The notes: generated by a model not told the origin, from the letters alone. 23,303 bases of DNA from a virus (IMGVR_UViG_3300043425_000147:1-23303); one strand, 5' to 3'; positions 11,952-20,849 are shown, counted from the stretch's first letter. Program-made: numbers and translations.

Positions 11952-14924
11952 TCAGTCAAGAATGAGTCGGGGACGTGAAGGCTGCTGAGGCGGCTGTTCC
12001 TCGGGGCGAAGCACGTCAACAACTTCAGAGGAGATGCCGGAGTATCCGGCACCGTAGGCGGCGGGTGCTGCGCGAGAGACTCCTGCTGGGCGTGCCTTGC
12101 GCTGCGCACGGGCGATTTCGTTGCGCAGAGCAGTGACGGCCGCATCAGGGTTGTTGTAGATCATATTGGCGAGCTGTGCGGAAATCTTGGGGTTCAGCCG
12201 ATCCCGCGCACCGAGGTACATGTTGCGGAAGAAGGTGTATCCGCGATTGAGCAGATTGAGTTTGTCAGGGCGTACGGCGCCCCCTTCCAACTCTTCACCA
12301 AGAACATCGCGCCCACTGGGTCTGGCAGACGCACGCGCAGCGCGAGCGGCCTCCGAAACCTTGTTGGCGCGGGCCAGATCATCGATGACGAGTTGGATGT
12401 CAGTCAACTGCGCCGGGGTGAAATTCTGAGCCCGCAGTATCGGCTCGATGGCGTTCGGGTTCTTGAGCATCGGGTCTTTGCCGGTCTCGATGACTAGTCG
12501 AAGTCCCTTGGCGCGATCTGCAAACTCAGTGGCCAGCGTGCGCCCCAAAGCCTTCTCGTAGGCGGGCTTGAGCTTCCCGGTGGGGTCGGTGATCTCCTTG
12601 ACGACCGACATCACACCTGATTCAGTCAGCGGCTCACCGCCTGGCGTCTGCGTGAGCATCTGGTTCAGACGAGTCTGCACCACACGGCGGATCGCATCCC
12701 TGCCTTGTGCGTCAGATCGATTCAGCGCGATACCCATGCGGTCACCGCTGCTGAGGATGTAGTTCAGAAGTTGGTCAGGGGTCTTGTCCTTAAAGCCACC
12801 ACCAATGGCAGTCAACCGTGTCAGCGCATCGTTGCCCTGGGCGGCATCCTGCTCGAACTGCTGCAGTGCTCTGCGGACACCCAAACCGGCGTTGTCGAGC
12901 ACCGCGAACTGCTCGGCATTCTTCTGCAGGAAGTTTGCCGCCTTGCCTGGGTCAACCAGGCCCGTCTGAGCATCGACTGCAGCCAATCGGAACTGACCTA
13001 GGATGCCGTTGCGCAGCGACTCGAACGCCTGCGGATCACCGGCAAACGTGGTGACGAACTGCTTGGCGGCGTCGGTGTCTTTGGTGAACTGCTGAACGAC
13101 CTGCGACGGTTCGATCCGCATCTCGCCGAACATGCCGGGCTTGAGGATGCGAGCGGTCTCACCTTCACGGAAGCGAGGTGCGTACAGATCGCGGTACTTG
13201 GCCACCGCCGTCTTGTAGAGATCCTTGGCCTGCGTCGGCAGCGTGTCCGAGGCGTCGATGGCCGCGTCGATGGTGCGCTGCAGGCCGAGCAGGTTGCGCG
13301 TCTCCACGCCGGCCAGTGTGCTCGACCCACGCGATGCCGCGGTGATGTCGGAGTTGATTGCTTTGCGCAGATCGTCGAGCTCGGGAAGAGTCGCCGAGGC
13401 TGTGATCTGAGGTGGTGCCGTTGGAGTTAATGGCCTGCCGTCTGGTCCCAAGATGACCGGTACTTCCTCGACAGCATCACGCAGCGCCAGAATGCGCCGA
13501 ACGATGGCCGGCGCCGTGGCTGGGTCGAACGACGACAACGGCCGGCCGAGCACCCGTTCTGCCTCACTGACAACCGTGTTGATGCTGACCCTTGATTCGC
13601 CACCAGCATCCAACGCCTTCTGGTAGGCGGGGGTGATCTCGGTGTCGCGGATCTGCTTTTGCAACTGCTGTGCGCGAGTCAGAATCTCTTCGCCAATCTC
13701 CTGCGGGCCGGCGGGCAACCGACCAGCAGCCGTGCGCAGCACCGACTCCCACGAATTCTGTTCGTCTTCGAGGTTGCGCAGAATGGAGTCACGGGCCTGC
13801 GTCAACTCATCGAGAGCCCCGGGCTGCAGCATGGCGCCCTGCTGATCGATCTGCTGGTTGACCCGTGCCAGTTGAGCCTGCAGCGCACCGACACGCTCGT
13901 TCACTAGGCGCTGGATGTCGCGGGCTTGATCCGGTGTCGCACCTCGAACCCGCTCGGCCAGCACGGCAAGGGTGGGAGGAGCCTCACCACCACCGGCCAC
14001 GACAATCTCGGGCAGCGTAGGTTGGAAGCCTGGCGTAGTGGGTACCTGTCTGCCAGCCTCGATCTCGGCGATGGTGCGCTCCGCAGCGCCGGGTGTTCCA
14101 CCGACCGCTCGGTAAATCTGACGCTCGGCTGCAATAGCCGGCTTCATCAAAGGCATTACCGTGGCATCCCACAGACCGGAAACAACCTCCTTGCCGGCCT
14201 TGGCGACGGGTGGGAACAGACCACCCATCGTGCCACCAACTGCAACATCAATGGGCGACTCAGCAGTCGGCACAGCGCCGATGGTGCCCGCAGTCATGCC
14301 AGCACCAATGCGCTGACCCGTCGTTGCACCACCTGTTGGCCCCATACCACCAACTCGCACCGCCTCGGCGATGGGGGTGACGACGGGTGCAGCGCGAGTG
14401 CCTTGCGCCATTGCAGCAGCAGTGCGGCCAAGTTGTGCGGGCAGCGCGGTGCCCGCGGTGACGCCTGCAGTCATCTGCCCTGCAAACTTCTCAGCGCCGC
14501 TGCGAGGCACCGGCACACCCATGCGCGTCAGAAGCTGCCCAAGGGCCTCAGATGGCTGCTGGACGTTGGTGCCGAGAACGCGGTTGAACAGGCTGACCAG
14601 CGGGTCGGCTACAGCGGGCGCAAGAGTGCCTGCTGCCATACCTGCCAACGCGCCAGGAGCGCCGCCTACCATCCGACCGGCAGTGGCTCCTGCGACAGGC
14701 AGCGTAAGGGCGCGAGTCACGGCGCCAGCAACGCCTGCTGTGGTGGTCTCGGGCTCTGTCGGTGCCGCCGCTGGTGCGACTTGACCCGGTGCAGCACCGG
14801 GGATCTGAGCACTCGGTTGAGCGCGTAGCCGAGTGATCTCATCGGCAAGCAAGCGAGCAGCCTTGGTGTCGCCTGCCTTGTCAGCATTCAGAAGTGCGTC
14901 TTCAAGTTCAGCAACCGTCGCCAT
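11952..14924 (-). CDS. Large DNA-ejection/internal virion protein (P22 gp16 position)
   Basis: A 990-residue protein beginning MATVAELEDALLNADKAGDT, a short helical motif found at the start of many phage virion proteins. Residues about 60-240 are Ala/Gly-rich and hydrophobic (VAGAVTRALTLPVAGATAG, GALAGMAAGTLAPAVA), suited to membrane insertion. The rest is helical with coiled-coil potential (e.g. VGALQAQLARVNQQIDQQG near 340) and acidic/basic repeats. No lysozyme or transglycosylase motif is evident. It lies last in the three-gene ejection block and just before the tailspike, like P22 gene 16, but is clearly longer than the ~609-residue P22 protein. Expected to leave the virion and help form the conduit for DNA. 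GGAGG precedes the start; it overlaps the upstream gene by one base. Confidence 0.72.
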   Translation of the reverse strand: MATVAELEDALLNADKAGDTKAARLLADEITRLRAQPSAQIPGAAPGQVAPAAAPTEPETTTAGVAGAVTRALTLPVAGATAGRMVGGAPGALAGMAAGTLAPAVADPLVSLFNRVLGTNVQQPSEALGQLLTRMGVPVPRSGAEKFAGQMTAGVTAGTALPAQLGRTAAAMAQGTRAAPVVTPIAEAVRVGGMGPTGGATTGQRIGAGMTAGTIGAVPTAESPIDVAVGGTMGGLFPPVAKAGKEVVSGLWDATVMPLMKPAIAAERQIYRAVGGTPGAAERTIAEIEAGRQVPTTPGFQPTLPEIVVAGGGEAPPTLAVLAERVRGATPDQARDIQRLVNERVGALQAQLARVNQQIDQQGAMLQPGALDELTQARDSILRNLEDEQNSWESVLRTAAGRLPAGPQEIGEEILTRAQQLQKQIRDTEITPAYQKALDAGGESRVSINTVVSEAERVLGRPLSSFDPATAPAIVRRILALRDAVEEVPVILGPDGRPLTPTAPPQITASATLPELDDLRKAINSDITAASRGSSTLAGVETRNLLGLQRTIDAAIDASDTLPTQAKDLYKTAVAKYRDLYAPRFREGETARILKPGMFGEMRIEPSQVVQQFTKDTDAAKQFVTTFAGDPQAFESLRNGILGQFRLAAVDAQTGLVDPGKAANFLQKNAEQFAVLDNAGLGVRRALQQFEQDAAQGNDALTRLTAIGGGFKDKTPDQLLNYILSSGDRMGIALNRSDAQGRDAIRRVVQTRLNQMLTQTPGGEPLTESGVMSVVKEITDPTGKLKPAYEKALGRTLATEFADRAKGLRLVIETGKDPMLKNPNAIEPILRAQNFTPAQLTDIQLVIDDLARANKVSEAARAARASARPSGRDVLGEELEGGAVRPDKLNLLNRGYTFFRNMYLGARDRLNPKISAQLANMIYNNPDAAVTALRNEIARAQRKARPAGVSRAAPAAYGAGYSGISSEVVDVLRPEEQPPQQPSRPRLILD

Positions 14925-16384
14925 TACCGACCTCCGGGTTTGGTCATGTACTTCTGAAGAGCAGCATCTACCGCTTGCGCTCGACTGGTGTCTACTGCTG
15001 GAGCAGCAGCAGGCGCTGCAGGAGTCTGCACCTCGATTGCAGCATAGAAGTCGTCAATCGTTGGCACTCGTCCTGTGTAACCCTGCAGCGATCCTTTACC
15101 AGGCCCTTGCATGTACTTCATCATCGATTCGCGGTCTTTGGCAGATTCCTCCATCTGGGTGACGATTGCCCGCAGTCTGCGTACGTTGTCGGCTTGAAGT
15201 GCTTTGGGATCATAGGCTCTGGCGAGGAAGTTTTCACCTTCAACCCTGGTGAACTGAGCACCAAGCGTTGCCCGCATGCCATCTTGAATCACGCGCTCGG
15301 CAGTTGCCCGCGCTTCTCTCGACCCCGGATTTACAAAAGACAGCACAACGTCTGGCGTCAGTCCAACGACGGGGCCAGTGATTCGCTTACCGGATTCGAG
15401 GACGTTGGTGACGGCCTTGAGTTGATTGATGCGAGATGCTGATCTGCTCTTTTCACCACCCATCCACTCAACGGCCAGTGGGGCAAACTTCTTGTCGATC
15501 TCCTCTTCGAGTTTGGTCGGAAGGCGCTCTTGTCCGGGCACGTTGACATTGACCAGCGGGCCGCCTTCCTTGTCGATGCGCTTGGGGGCCTTGCCAGGCT
15601 CCACGGCAAACACGCCAGGGATTGGCACACCCTTTTCAACGAGTCCACGCCGACGCTTGTCGTCATCACTCGACACGATGACTGCATCAGTGGGAACTTC
15701 CTTCACCTGCAGCAGAGTGGGCGCTTTTCCAGGCTCGCTGACGTAGGTGCCGGACAGAACCTTACCTTGATCGTCGAGCAGCCCGGCAGCACGTTTGGCC
15801 TCAGGTGTGGACAATACCTGTGCTCCACCCTTTGCACCAGTAGCCGTCAAAACAGAGTTCACCCAATCTTTACCGAACACCTCGGCGTTGGATGTGAGAA
15901 CCTCTGTAAAAACAGCATCAGGGTTTATCTCAGCAATCTTGGCGTACGTGTCGTAAGCATCGGCGTCTCTGACATTGCCAGCATTGCGCTCAAGTTGTGC
16001 CCTTTGCTTAATAAGCTCGACGCCACGATTCTTGTCATTCTTCAGCGCAGCAAGAATCCCACCAGTTGTACGCTTCAGCGCATCCTGCTGCTCGGTGCCT
16101 TTGGTCTTGTAGATGTCCAGCAGCACCTTCGTCTGCTCTGGAGGAATGAACTGCGATAGTCGTTGCACATCTTCCAGTGTCCTGTTCGGCAGAGCCTGAA
16201 ATCTCTCGTATTCCTGCGCGATCTGCTGCTGGCGCTGCTGAGCAGCCAGCGCCTGCTGCTGCTTCATCTCGGCCTGCATCCGCGCAGCCTGCATCTCCTC
16301 GATGGTGGCACCCAGTTTCAAGCCCTGCAGCACCCCGGCAAAGGGATCTGCGCTCTGCAGTTGGTAGTTAAACGGCTGAACCAT
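14924..16384 (-). CDS. DNA-ejection protein (P22 gp20 position)
   Basis: A 486-residue protein. The N-terminal region (about 28-65) is a Gln/Ala-rich coiled coil (MQAARMQAEMKQQQALAAQQ), followed by helical segments and a central Pro/Gly-rich part with the repeated phrases YVSEPGKAPTLLQV and FAVEPGKAPKRID. Near the C-terminus is an Ala/Pro linker (QTPAAPAAAPAVDTS). Length and position are close to P22 gp20 (about 471 residues). Likely stored in the head and ejected to build the periplasmic channel. GGAGG lies 7 bases before the ATG; the stop overlaps the gp16-like start (TAATG). Sequence identity to P22 gp20 cannot be judged here. Confidence 0.7.
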   Translation of the reverse strand: MVQPFNYQLQSADPFAGVLQGLKLGATIEEMQAARMQAEMKQQQALAAQQRQQQIAQEYERFQALPNRTLEDVQRLSQFIPPEQTKVLLDIYKTKGTEQQDALKRTTGGILAALKNDKNRGVELIKQRAQLERNAGNVRDADAYDTYAKIAEINPDAVFTEVLTSNAEVFGKDWVNSVLTATGAKGGAQVLSTPEAKRAAGLLDDQGKVLSGTYVSEPGKAPTLLQVKEVPTDAVIVSSDDDKRRRGLVEKGVPIPGVFAVEPGKAPKRIDKEGGPLVNVNVPGQERLPTKLEEEIDKKFAPLAVEWMGGEKSRSASRINQLKAVTNVLESGKRITGPVVGLTPDVVLSFVNPGSREARATAERVIQDGMRATLGAQFTRVEGENFLARAYDPKALQADNVRRLRAIVTQMEESAKDRESMMKYMQGPGKGSLQGYTGRVPTIDDFYAAIEVQTPAAPAAAPAVDTSRAQAVDAALQKYMTKPGGR

Positions 16385-16387
16385 GAC

Positions 16388-17188
16388 TTAACCTCCAGGG
16401 GGCGGCATGACAGCATAGGACGGCAAGCCGCTGATTCCAGGCTCGACAGGCGTCAGTGCAGGACTGGTGCCGCCGAACAGATTGCCGAACATGTTACGCC
16501 CGGTAGCCAACTGGAACCCAGCCAACTGCCCAGGCACCTGAGCCAACTGACCAAACGCCGCACCACGGCCCAGTGCACCACCGGCCTGGGCTGCGCCTTG
16601 CTGCTGCAGCAGGTTGGACACGTTGCTGCCCACCGTCTGCGCTGCCGATGCTTGCCCTGCCGCCGACGCCTGGCCACCACGATAGAGTTGCTCGGTCACG
16701 CCTAGGCCGGTGCCTGCAAAGCCACCGAGGCGGCCGAGTTGCCGCTCAATGAGCCCAGATAGCACTTGGGGCCTGAACTGCGCCAGCGCGGCCTGCACGT
16801 TGCCACCACGCAGCCCACCAGTGGCCGATGCGCGTTGCAGGATGGCTTCCTCGCCTTGGCGCGTGAATGCCGCCATCTCGGGGCTCTGCTCCAGGGCAGA
16901 CACCGCCGCCTGCTGTGCCTCGGGGCCGAGCAGACCAGACAGCGCCTGCTGCTGCTGGAAGGCCTGAGCACCTGCCTGCTGGAACGGCTGGAAGCCGCTG
17001 ATGGCACCCTGACCAGCCTGCACATACGGAGCCAGGAGCTTCTGCACCTCATCGAACTGCCGACGCTGCTCCTCGACGCCCATCTCGGCGGCTTGCGTTT
17101 GAGCGCCTGCGGCCTTGCTGGCAGCACGGGATTGCGTGACAGAGCCAAGAATCGCACTCCCGGCGATTGCGCTTACGGGATCAGGCAT
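16388..17188 (-). CDS. DNA-ejection protein (P22 gp7 position, DNA transfer protein-like)
   Basis: A 266-residue, Gln/Ala/Gly-rich protein. It starts MPDPVSAIAGSAILGSVTQS, a hydrophobic Ala/Gly opening typical of phage DNA-transfer proteins. It continues with a helix (EMGVEEQRRQFDEVQKLLAP), then AGQGAISGFQPFQQAGAQAF and ASATGGLRGGNVQAAL, and a Gly/Ala/Gln-rich repeat-like second half. In P22 the gp7, gp20 and gp16 proteins enter the host envelope during infection; this gene is first of the matching block. A strong AAAGGAGG lies 5 bases before the start, and it overlaps the upstream gene by 8 bases. Confidence 0.75.
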   Translation of the reverse strand: MPDPVSAIAGSAILGSVTQSRAASKAAGAQTQAAEMGVEEQRRQFDEVQKLLAPYVQAGQGAISGFQPFQQAGAQAFQQQQALSGLLGPEAQQAAVSALEQSPEMAAFTRQGEEAILQRASATGGLRGGNVQAALAQFRPQVLSGLIERQLGRLGGFAGTGLGVTEQLYRGGQASAAGQASAAQTVGSNVSNLLQQQGAAQAGGALGRGAAFGQLAQVPGQLAGFQLATGRNMFGNLFGGTSPALTPVEPGISGLPSYAVMPPPGG

Positions 17189-17693
17189 CGCTGCCTCCTT
17201 TGTTGAACTCGGTCAGGTAGGCGTCGAAGGTCTCGCCGTACATGCCCAACACCTTGTGAGCCACCGCAGTGGCAGCAGGGGCGCCGTGGCACAGGCGCAC
17301 AGCGGCCAGCACCAACTCGTAGTAGCCGGCCCGCCAGACGTAGGATTGAGCCGATGCGCTGCCCTCACGTTCCACGCGGTCAGAGGCTTGCCACTTCAGC
17401 ACCATAGAGCCCAGCAGCGGCAGCAACTCGGCCGCGTGCTGCGAGAAAAACGCATTGCGTGGCATGGCCACCAGCGTGTTCCAGATCAGGGCGTCGAGTG
17501 CCTCGCGCTCGACAGACTCGCCATCAGCGTAATCGTCAAACGCCTGGATGGACTCCCACAGCATCAACAACCACTCCGCAGCCTCAGCGGGCAGCATGAG
17601 CGAGTCAAAGTGTGTGCGCAGGCTGTATGTCACGGCATCCTCAGAGGCCGCCGGAAGCCATGCACTCGGCGCGTGGATTCTAGCCCCCAACAT
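17181..17693 (-). CDS. Hypothetical late protein at the P22 gp14 position, 170 aa
   Basis: A soluble, Ala/Leu/Trp-rich helical protein, with MLPAEAAEWLLMLWESIQAF, DDYADGESVEREALDALIW and a C-terminal EFNKGGSDA. It is nearly the same length as P22 gp14 (about 172 residues) and is in the same place, between the tail-needle position and the ejection genes. The match is by position and length; I do not recognise sequence similarity. P22 gp14 is involved in assembly. TGATG overlap with the upstream gene. Confidence 0.6.
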   Translation of the reverse strand: MLGARIHAPSAWLPAASEDAVTYSLRTHFDSLMLPAEAAEWLLMLWESIQAFDDYADGESVEREALDALIWNTLVAMPRNAFFSQHAAELLPLLGSMVLKWQASDRVEREGSASAQSYVWRAGYYELVLAAVRLCHGAPAATAVAHKVLGMYGETFDAYLTEFNKGGSDA

Positions 17694-18091
17694 CAGTCTT
17701 CCTCAAATTCCTTTTCCTCCCACGCCTGGCAGGAACGCAGATCGTGGCAGATGAACTCGAATTTGTGGCAGTAGCCTCGAAAACCAGCGTCAACGTCCCA
17801 CTGATTCCAGCTGATGCGCTCCATCTTCATCTGGGTCTTGGGCGTGTTGTCGTAGTACTCGCAGTTCGAGCAGCGACGGCGCCGTGCCTCAGCCTCATCA
17901 ACCTGCATGGCCTTGGCCAGTGCACGCCAGTAGGGCTTGTTGGCCCCGCGCTCGTTGCTCGGCTTCTCAGGGCCCAGCATCCAGTCATCAATGACCGTCT
18001 GCGTGTTCGTGCGGTTCTCCGATGCCGTGATGAAAGGCTCCTCAGAAGGCAGGCCCTCGAAGTCCTTTGGGATGGCGATGAACTTCATCAT
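17693..18091 (-). CDS. Cysteine-cluster late protein, 132 aa
   Basis: Residues 74-121 hold five cysteines, C74-x2-C77, C108, C115 and C121, with H109 and H116 (CSNCEYY, GYCHKFEFICHD, RSCQAW). This suggests a bound zinc ion or Fe-S cluster, or disulfides. A basic RRRR stretch precedes the first pair, and the C-terminus is acidic (EEKEFEED). The N-terminal half reads FIAIPKDFEGLPSEEPFIT and is predicted to be loop-rich. The start is the first of two ATGs (18091), in an ATGA overlap with the upstream gene. Unknown function; the late location suggests a virion or assembly role. Confidence 0.62.
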   Translation of the reverse strand: MMKFIAIPKDFEGLPSEEPFITASENRTNTQTVIDDWMLGPEKPSNERGANKPYWRALAKAMQVDEAEARRRRCSNCEYYDNTPKTQMKMERISWNQWDVDAGFRGYCHKFEFICHDLRSCQAWEEKEFEED

Positions 18092-18423
18092 GTGATCTCC
18101 CTGCCGCTAACACGCAGCGTGAGCGCCGTGGCCGCACTGGCGATGGTCGAGATGAACGAACCAGACTCCATCGCCTGACCAACCAGTTCCTGGCACAGAT
18201 AGGTCTCACCAGGCACCACGGTGCGCTCATCGATGACGAGGTTGGAGTTGCCAGCCGAGCCGCCCGAGGTGACGAGATTCACGCTGAACGTGCGGTTCAC
18301 CGTGTCCGTGTTCGTCACCGTGGCCTTGTCGATGATGGCCTTGGCGTTGGTGGCGGTGTACTGCGTGGTCTGCGTGGCCTCCATCTGCTTGGGAGGAACG
18401 AGGACTTTGACGGTGACTGTCAT
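18088..18423 (-). CDS. Small beta-rich structural protein, 111 aa
   Basis: The sequence is Thr/Val/Ser-rich with alternating hydrophobic strands (TVTVKVLVPPKQMEATQTTQ, NRTFSVNLVTSGG, NLVIDERTVVPGETYLCQEL), as in beta-sandwich head or tail decoration proteins. Similar short proteins with PPKQ.EATQTTQYTATN openings occur near head-tail genes of other phages. It is placed between the C1q/TNF-knob protein and the cysteine-cluster protein, with ATGA overlaps on both sides. Function is not known to me. Confidence 0.62.
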   Translation of the reverse strand: MTVTVKVLVPPKQMEATQTTQYTATNAKAIIDKATVTNTDTVNRTFSVNLVTSGGSAGNSNLVIDERTVVPGETYLCQELVGQAMESGSFISTIASAATALTLRVSGREIT

Positions 18424-19193
18424 TGGAACCCCTGGATGTTGTTGGACACGGTGAGGATGACGCTGGGAATACCCGGATGAGGTGCCACAGCACCAGAGGC
18501 CAGCAACTGAACTCCAAGATTGCTCACCGAGTAGACCAACTCAACGTAATCGCCTGCCTTGAGCTTAAAAAAGTAGTTCAGTGCCACGAATATCTCGGCA
18601 TTGTTGCCTTGAATGCGGACCTGACTTGCTGAGTTTGTGACATCAGTTCCATTCAACGCAAACCACAAGTAGAACTCTTGCGCCGTGGCCACTGTGCTGT
18701 CTAACTGGATGGATGTCTGGAAGTTGTAGATTCCGTCAGTATCCACATAAATCCGTGACGTCGGGGTTCCTAGGTAGACGCCGGATGACAAGTCCGTGGT
18801 GTCGAATGTGATCTTTGTGGCCGTGTTGATCACCAGCGCTGACTGCGTTGTGGTGTCATAGAACGAGCCATACCGCGAACGCTTGAACTCGCGCTCGGGC
18901 GGCGCCGTGGCCAGCAATTCGACCAGCCCGCTCAACTGCGAGATAGCGTCCAGCGCCTGTTGCGCCTTGGCGTCAGCCTGGAACGCCACATCCTGCGCCA
19001 GCGTGGCCACAGCATCCAGCGCCTCAACGGCCTTTTGATCTGCGTTGCCAGCATTGACCGCTAGGTCTGCGAGCGTGGTCGGCTCAAGTTGAGACACATC
19101 TGCAAATAGCCGTTCGAACTGCTTGATTTGCTCATGATCCTGCAGGAACGACGCGAGTTGGTCCCGCGTAAGTTGAAGCCTGGACGTGGCCAT
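18420..19193 (-). CDS. C1q/TNF-like knob protein, tail-needle candidate (P22 gp26 position)
   Basis: A 257-residue protein with an N-terminal helical part (LTRDQLASFLQDHEQIKQFE, then Ala-rich helices to about residue 95, e.g. AQQALDAISQLSGLVELLA) and a C-terminal beta-rich domain from about 105. The latter has the pattern of a C1q/TNF jelly roll (GSFYDTTTQSALVI, YVDTDGIYNFQTSIQL, FYLWFALNGTDV, YFFKLKAGDYVELVYSV). It is encoded just after the gp10-like gene, where P22 has gene 26. The Sf6 relative of gp26 is known to end in a TNF-like trimeric knob, so a trimeric needle or spike that plugs the tail is likely. It could also be a head decoration fibre. Overlaps: TGATG upstream, ATGA downstream. 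Confidence 0.65.
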   Translation of the reverse strand: MATSRLQLTRDQLASFLQDHEQIKQFERLFADVSQLEPTTLADLAVNAGNADQKAVEALDAVATLAQDVAFQADAKAQQALDAISQLSGLVELLATAPPEREFKRSRYGSFYDTTTQSALVINTATKITFDTTDLSSGVYLGTPTSRIYVDTDGIYNFQTSIQLDSTVATAQEFYLWFALNGTDVTNSASQVRIQGNNAEIFVALNYFFKLKAGDYVELVYSVSNLGVQLLASGAVAPHPGIPSVILTVSNNIQGFQ

Positions 19194-20596
19194 CAGTACG
19201 CCAACGCTTCGAGTTGAGCCTCAAGACGGGCAAATGATAGGTGCGCCTGGCTGTCGCCGCGGAACCGCTGCATGCGCCAGTTGCGCATGTTGCCCTGCCG
19301 CAGCCAAACTAGGCGCTTGGCGCGGTTGCCGATGGTGCCCGCACGGATGAAGTGATCCTGTCCCCAGGTCGAGCCGTCCACCGAGTAACTGGTGCTGATC
19401 TGCGGGTTGAGGCCCAGCGCCACGCGGCCCGTGAGCGCTACCAGTTCGAGTTCATGGAACAGGGCGCCGTTGCCCTCGTTGTAGACGATGATCGTGCCGA
19501 ACTCCCAGCGCACGATCTGGCCCCAGTGGTCGCTGCGCGTGTCCACGCAGTAGCCAATGGTCGAAGATGCCGGGTCGCCCACGTTCCAGCGGTTGTAAGC
19601 CCAGACGAAGTTTCGAGCACGGTACTGTGCAAAACCAACCGTGGTGCTGACCATGGTCGTCCAGATCGGCTGCTTGAGCGCCTCGGAGGCCGCGAGGTCG
19701 AAGACGACGGTGCGGTCAGGCAGATGCACGTACAGCAACTGGTGGTTCTTGTCGTTGCGGGCTTCGAGTTTGACCTGCGACAGTTGCGCTTCGGTGTACT
19801 GAAGCAGCACCTGATCGATTTCGTCGGTGCTGAGTTTCTGCGCCGTGGCATTGGCACCCATGTAGATGCCAGGCGCCTCGTTGCGGCCGCTGCCGAGGAA
19901 CGCGATCATCTCGTTGAAGACGCAGCAGGCGAACGTGCCGACCACGCCCTTCTGAATCTGTGCGCCGTCGATGCGAGCGAATGGGAAAAGATCTCCGCCC
20001 ACGTTGTCAAACACCTCGATGGTGTTGCGGTTCAGCGCATAGACCTCGTTGCGCAGTTTCAGCAGGGCCACCACGGGGTCAGGATCGGACTCAGATGAGC
20101 CGTATTTCAGTGGGTTGACCTGCGTGGGGTCACTCAGTTCCGTGACGATCAGGAACTCGCCATCGGTGGTCATGAAATACCCGTCAACCCAGCAAAAGTC
20201 GAGCACCGTGCCGAGGTCTGGATCGGTCACTTGCGTGAGCGTGCCGTTCCAGTAGTACAGCCGACCACCTGATGCGATAGCCAGGCGGTCGAACGAGTAG
20301 TCGAACGTCACCAGTTGATTAGTCGGACCACCCACATCGCCCAGCACCGTCACCGTGCCATTGCTGGCCACACTGACAAGGCTGGTGCCCATCACCCGAT
20401 AGAGCGTGCCGCGCCACTCAATGCCACCACGGTCTGTGCCAGGGCCGGTGCCATCGCTCACTAGGCCGTCCGCAGGGCGCAGATAACTGTCGCTGATTCC
20501 GCTGCCCTTGGGCGTGACGAAGAAGTTGACCGGGTAAGCCGTGCGCAGGTCAGGCCCGTTGTCGGTGTAGATGCCCGAGACGATGGGGATTTGCAT
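19193..20596 (-). CDS. P22 gp10-like packaged-DNA stabilisation protein
   Basis: A 467-residue protein, close to P22 gp10 (about 472). The start, MQIPIVSGIYTDNGPDLRTA followed by YPVNFFVTPKG, is the family signature. The middle carries beta-propeller-like repeats, each with aromatic/Gly strands (LAIASGGRLYYWNG, FCWVDGYFMTTDGEFLIV, VYALNRNTIEVFDNVGG, MIAFLGSGRNEAPGIYMG). The C-terminal domain has RAKRLVWLRQGNMRNWRMQ and RFRGDSQAHLSFA. gp10 binds below the portal and gp4 and closes the head after packaging. The start follows the DUF6321 stop by one base; it overlaps the tail-needle gene by one base. Confidence 0.9.
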   Translation of the reverse strand: MQIPIVSGIYTDNGPDLRTAYPVNFFVTPKGSGISDSYLRPADGLVSDGTGPGTDRGGIEWRGTLYRVMGTSLVSVASNGTVTVLGDVGGPTNQLVTFDYSFDRLAIASGGRLYYWNGTLTQVTDPDLGTVLDFCWVDGYFMTTDGEFLIVTELSDPTQVNPLKYGSSESDPDPVVALLKLRNEVYALNRNTIEVFDNVGGDLFPFARIDGAQIQKGVVGTFACCVFNEMIAFLGSGRNEAPGIYMGANATAQKLSTDEIDQVLLQYTEAQLSQVKLEARNDKNHQLLYVHLPDRTVVFDLAASEALKQPIWTTMVSTTVGFAQYRARNFVWAYNRWNVGDPASSTIGYCVDTRSDHWGQIVRWEFGTIIVYNEGNGALFHELELVALTGRVALGLNPQISTSYSVDGSTWGQDHFIRAGTIGNRAKRLVWLRQGNMRNWRMQRFRGDSQAHLSFARLEAQLEALAY

Positions 20597-20597
20597 G

Positions 20598-20849
20598 TCA
20601 GCAGTTCCAAGCCTTCAGGGCCAGCGCCTTGCGTGTCGGGCGTCCCTTCTCGTCCTTCATCGGCCCGGGCATTCCACCCATGCGGGCGCAGAACGACTTG
20701 CGCCGTGCGGCGTCCTTCTCGTTCTTGGGGTTCGGTGCTGGCGGCTTCAGGTTCATACCCTGAGCCTTGGCCGAGGCTCGTCCCTTGGCGTTCAGGCCGC
20801 CTTTGGGGTTCTGCCCCTCTTTGCGCGTCCAGGCCGGGGACTTTGCCAC
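20598..20849 (-). CDS. DUF6321 family basic protein, 83 aa
   Basis: The conserved phrases PAWTRKEGQNPKGGLNAKGR, ARRKSFCARMGGMPGPM and RPTRKALALKAWNC define this small phage family. It is strongly basic (about 20 Lys/Arg), with no membrane segment. Function is unknown; its place in the head gene block suggests a DNA- or capsid-associated role, such as an internal DNA-binding protein. Stop and start are separated from the neighbouring genes by a single base on both sides. Confidence 0.8.
   Translation of the reverse strand: MAKSPAWTRKEGQNPKGGLNAKGRASAKAQGMNLKPPAPNPKNEKDAARRKSFCARMGGMPGPMKDEKGRPTRKALALKAWNC

Noticed and set aside
13926-14828. 300-codon plus-strand open frame within the large ejection gene
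   Set aside because: It is the antisense shadow of a GC-rich gene: low-complexity Arg/Ser/Thr composition, no start signal and no recognisable domain, while the minus-strand frame is continuous for 990 codons.
19352-20098. 248-codon plus-strand frame opposite the gp10-like gene
   Set aside because: Arg/Val/His-rich antisense of a well-recognised protein; no ribosome site or domain.
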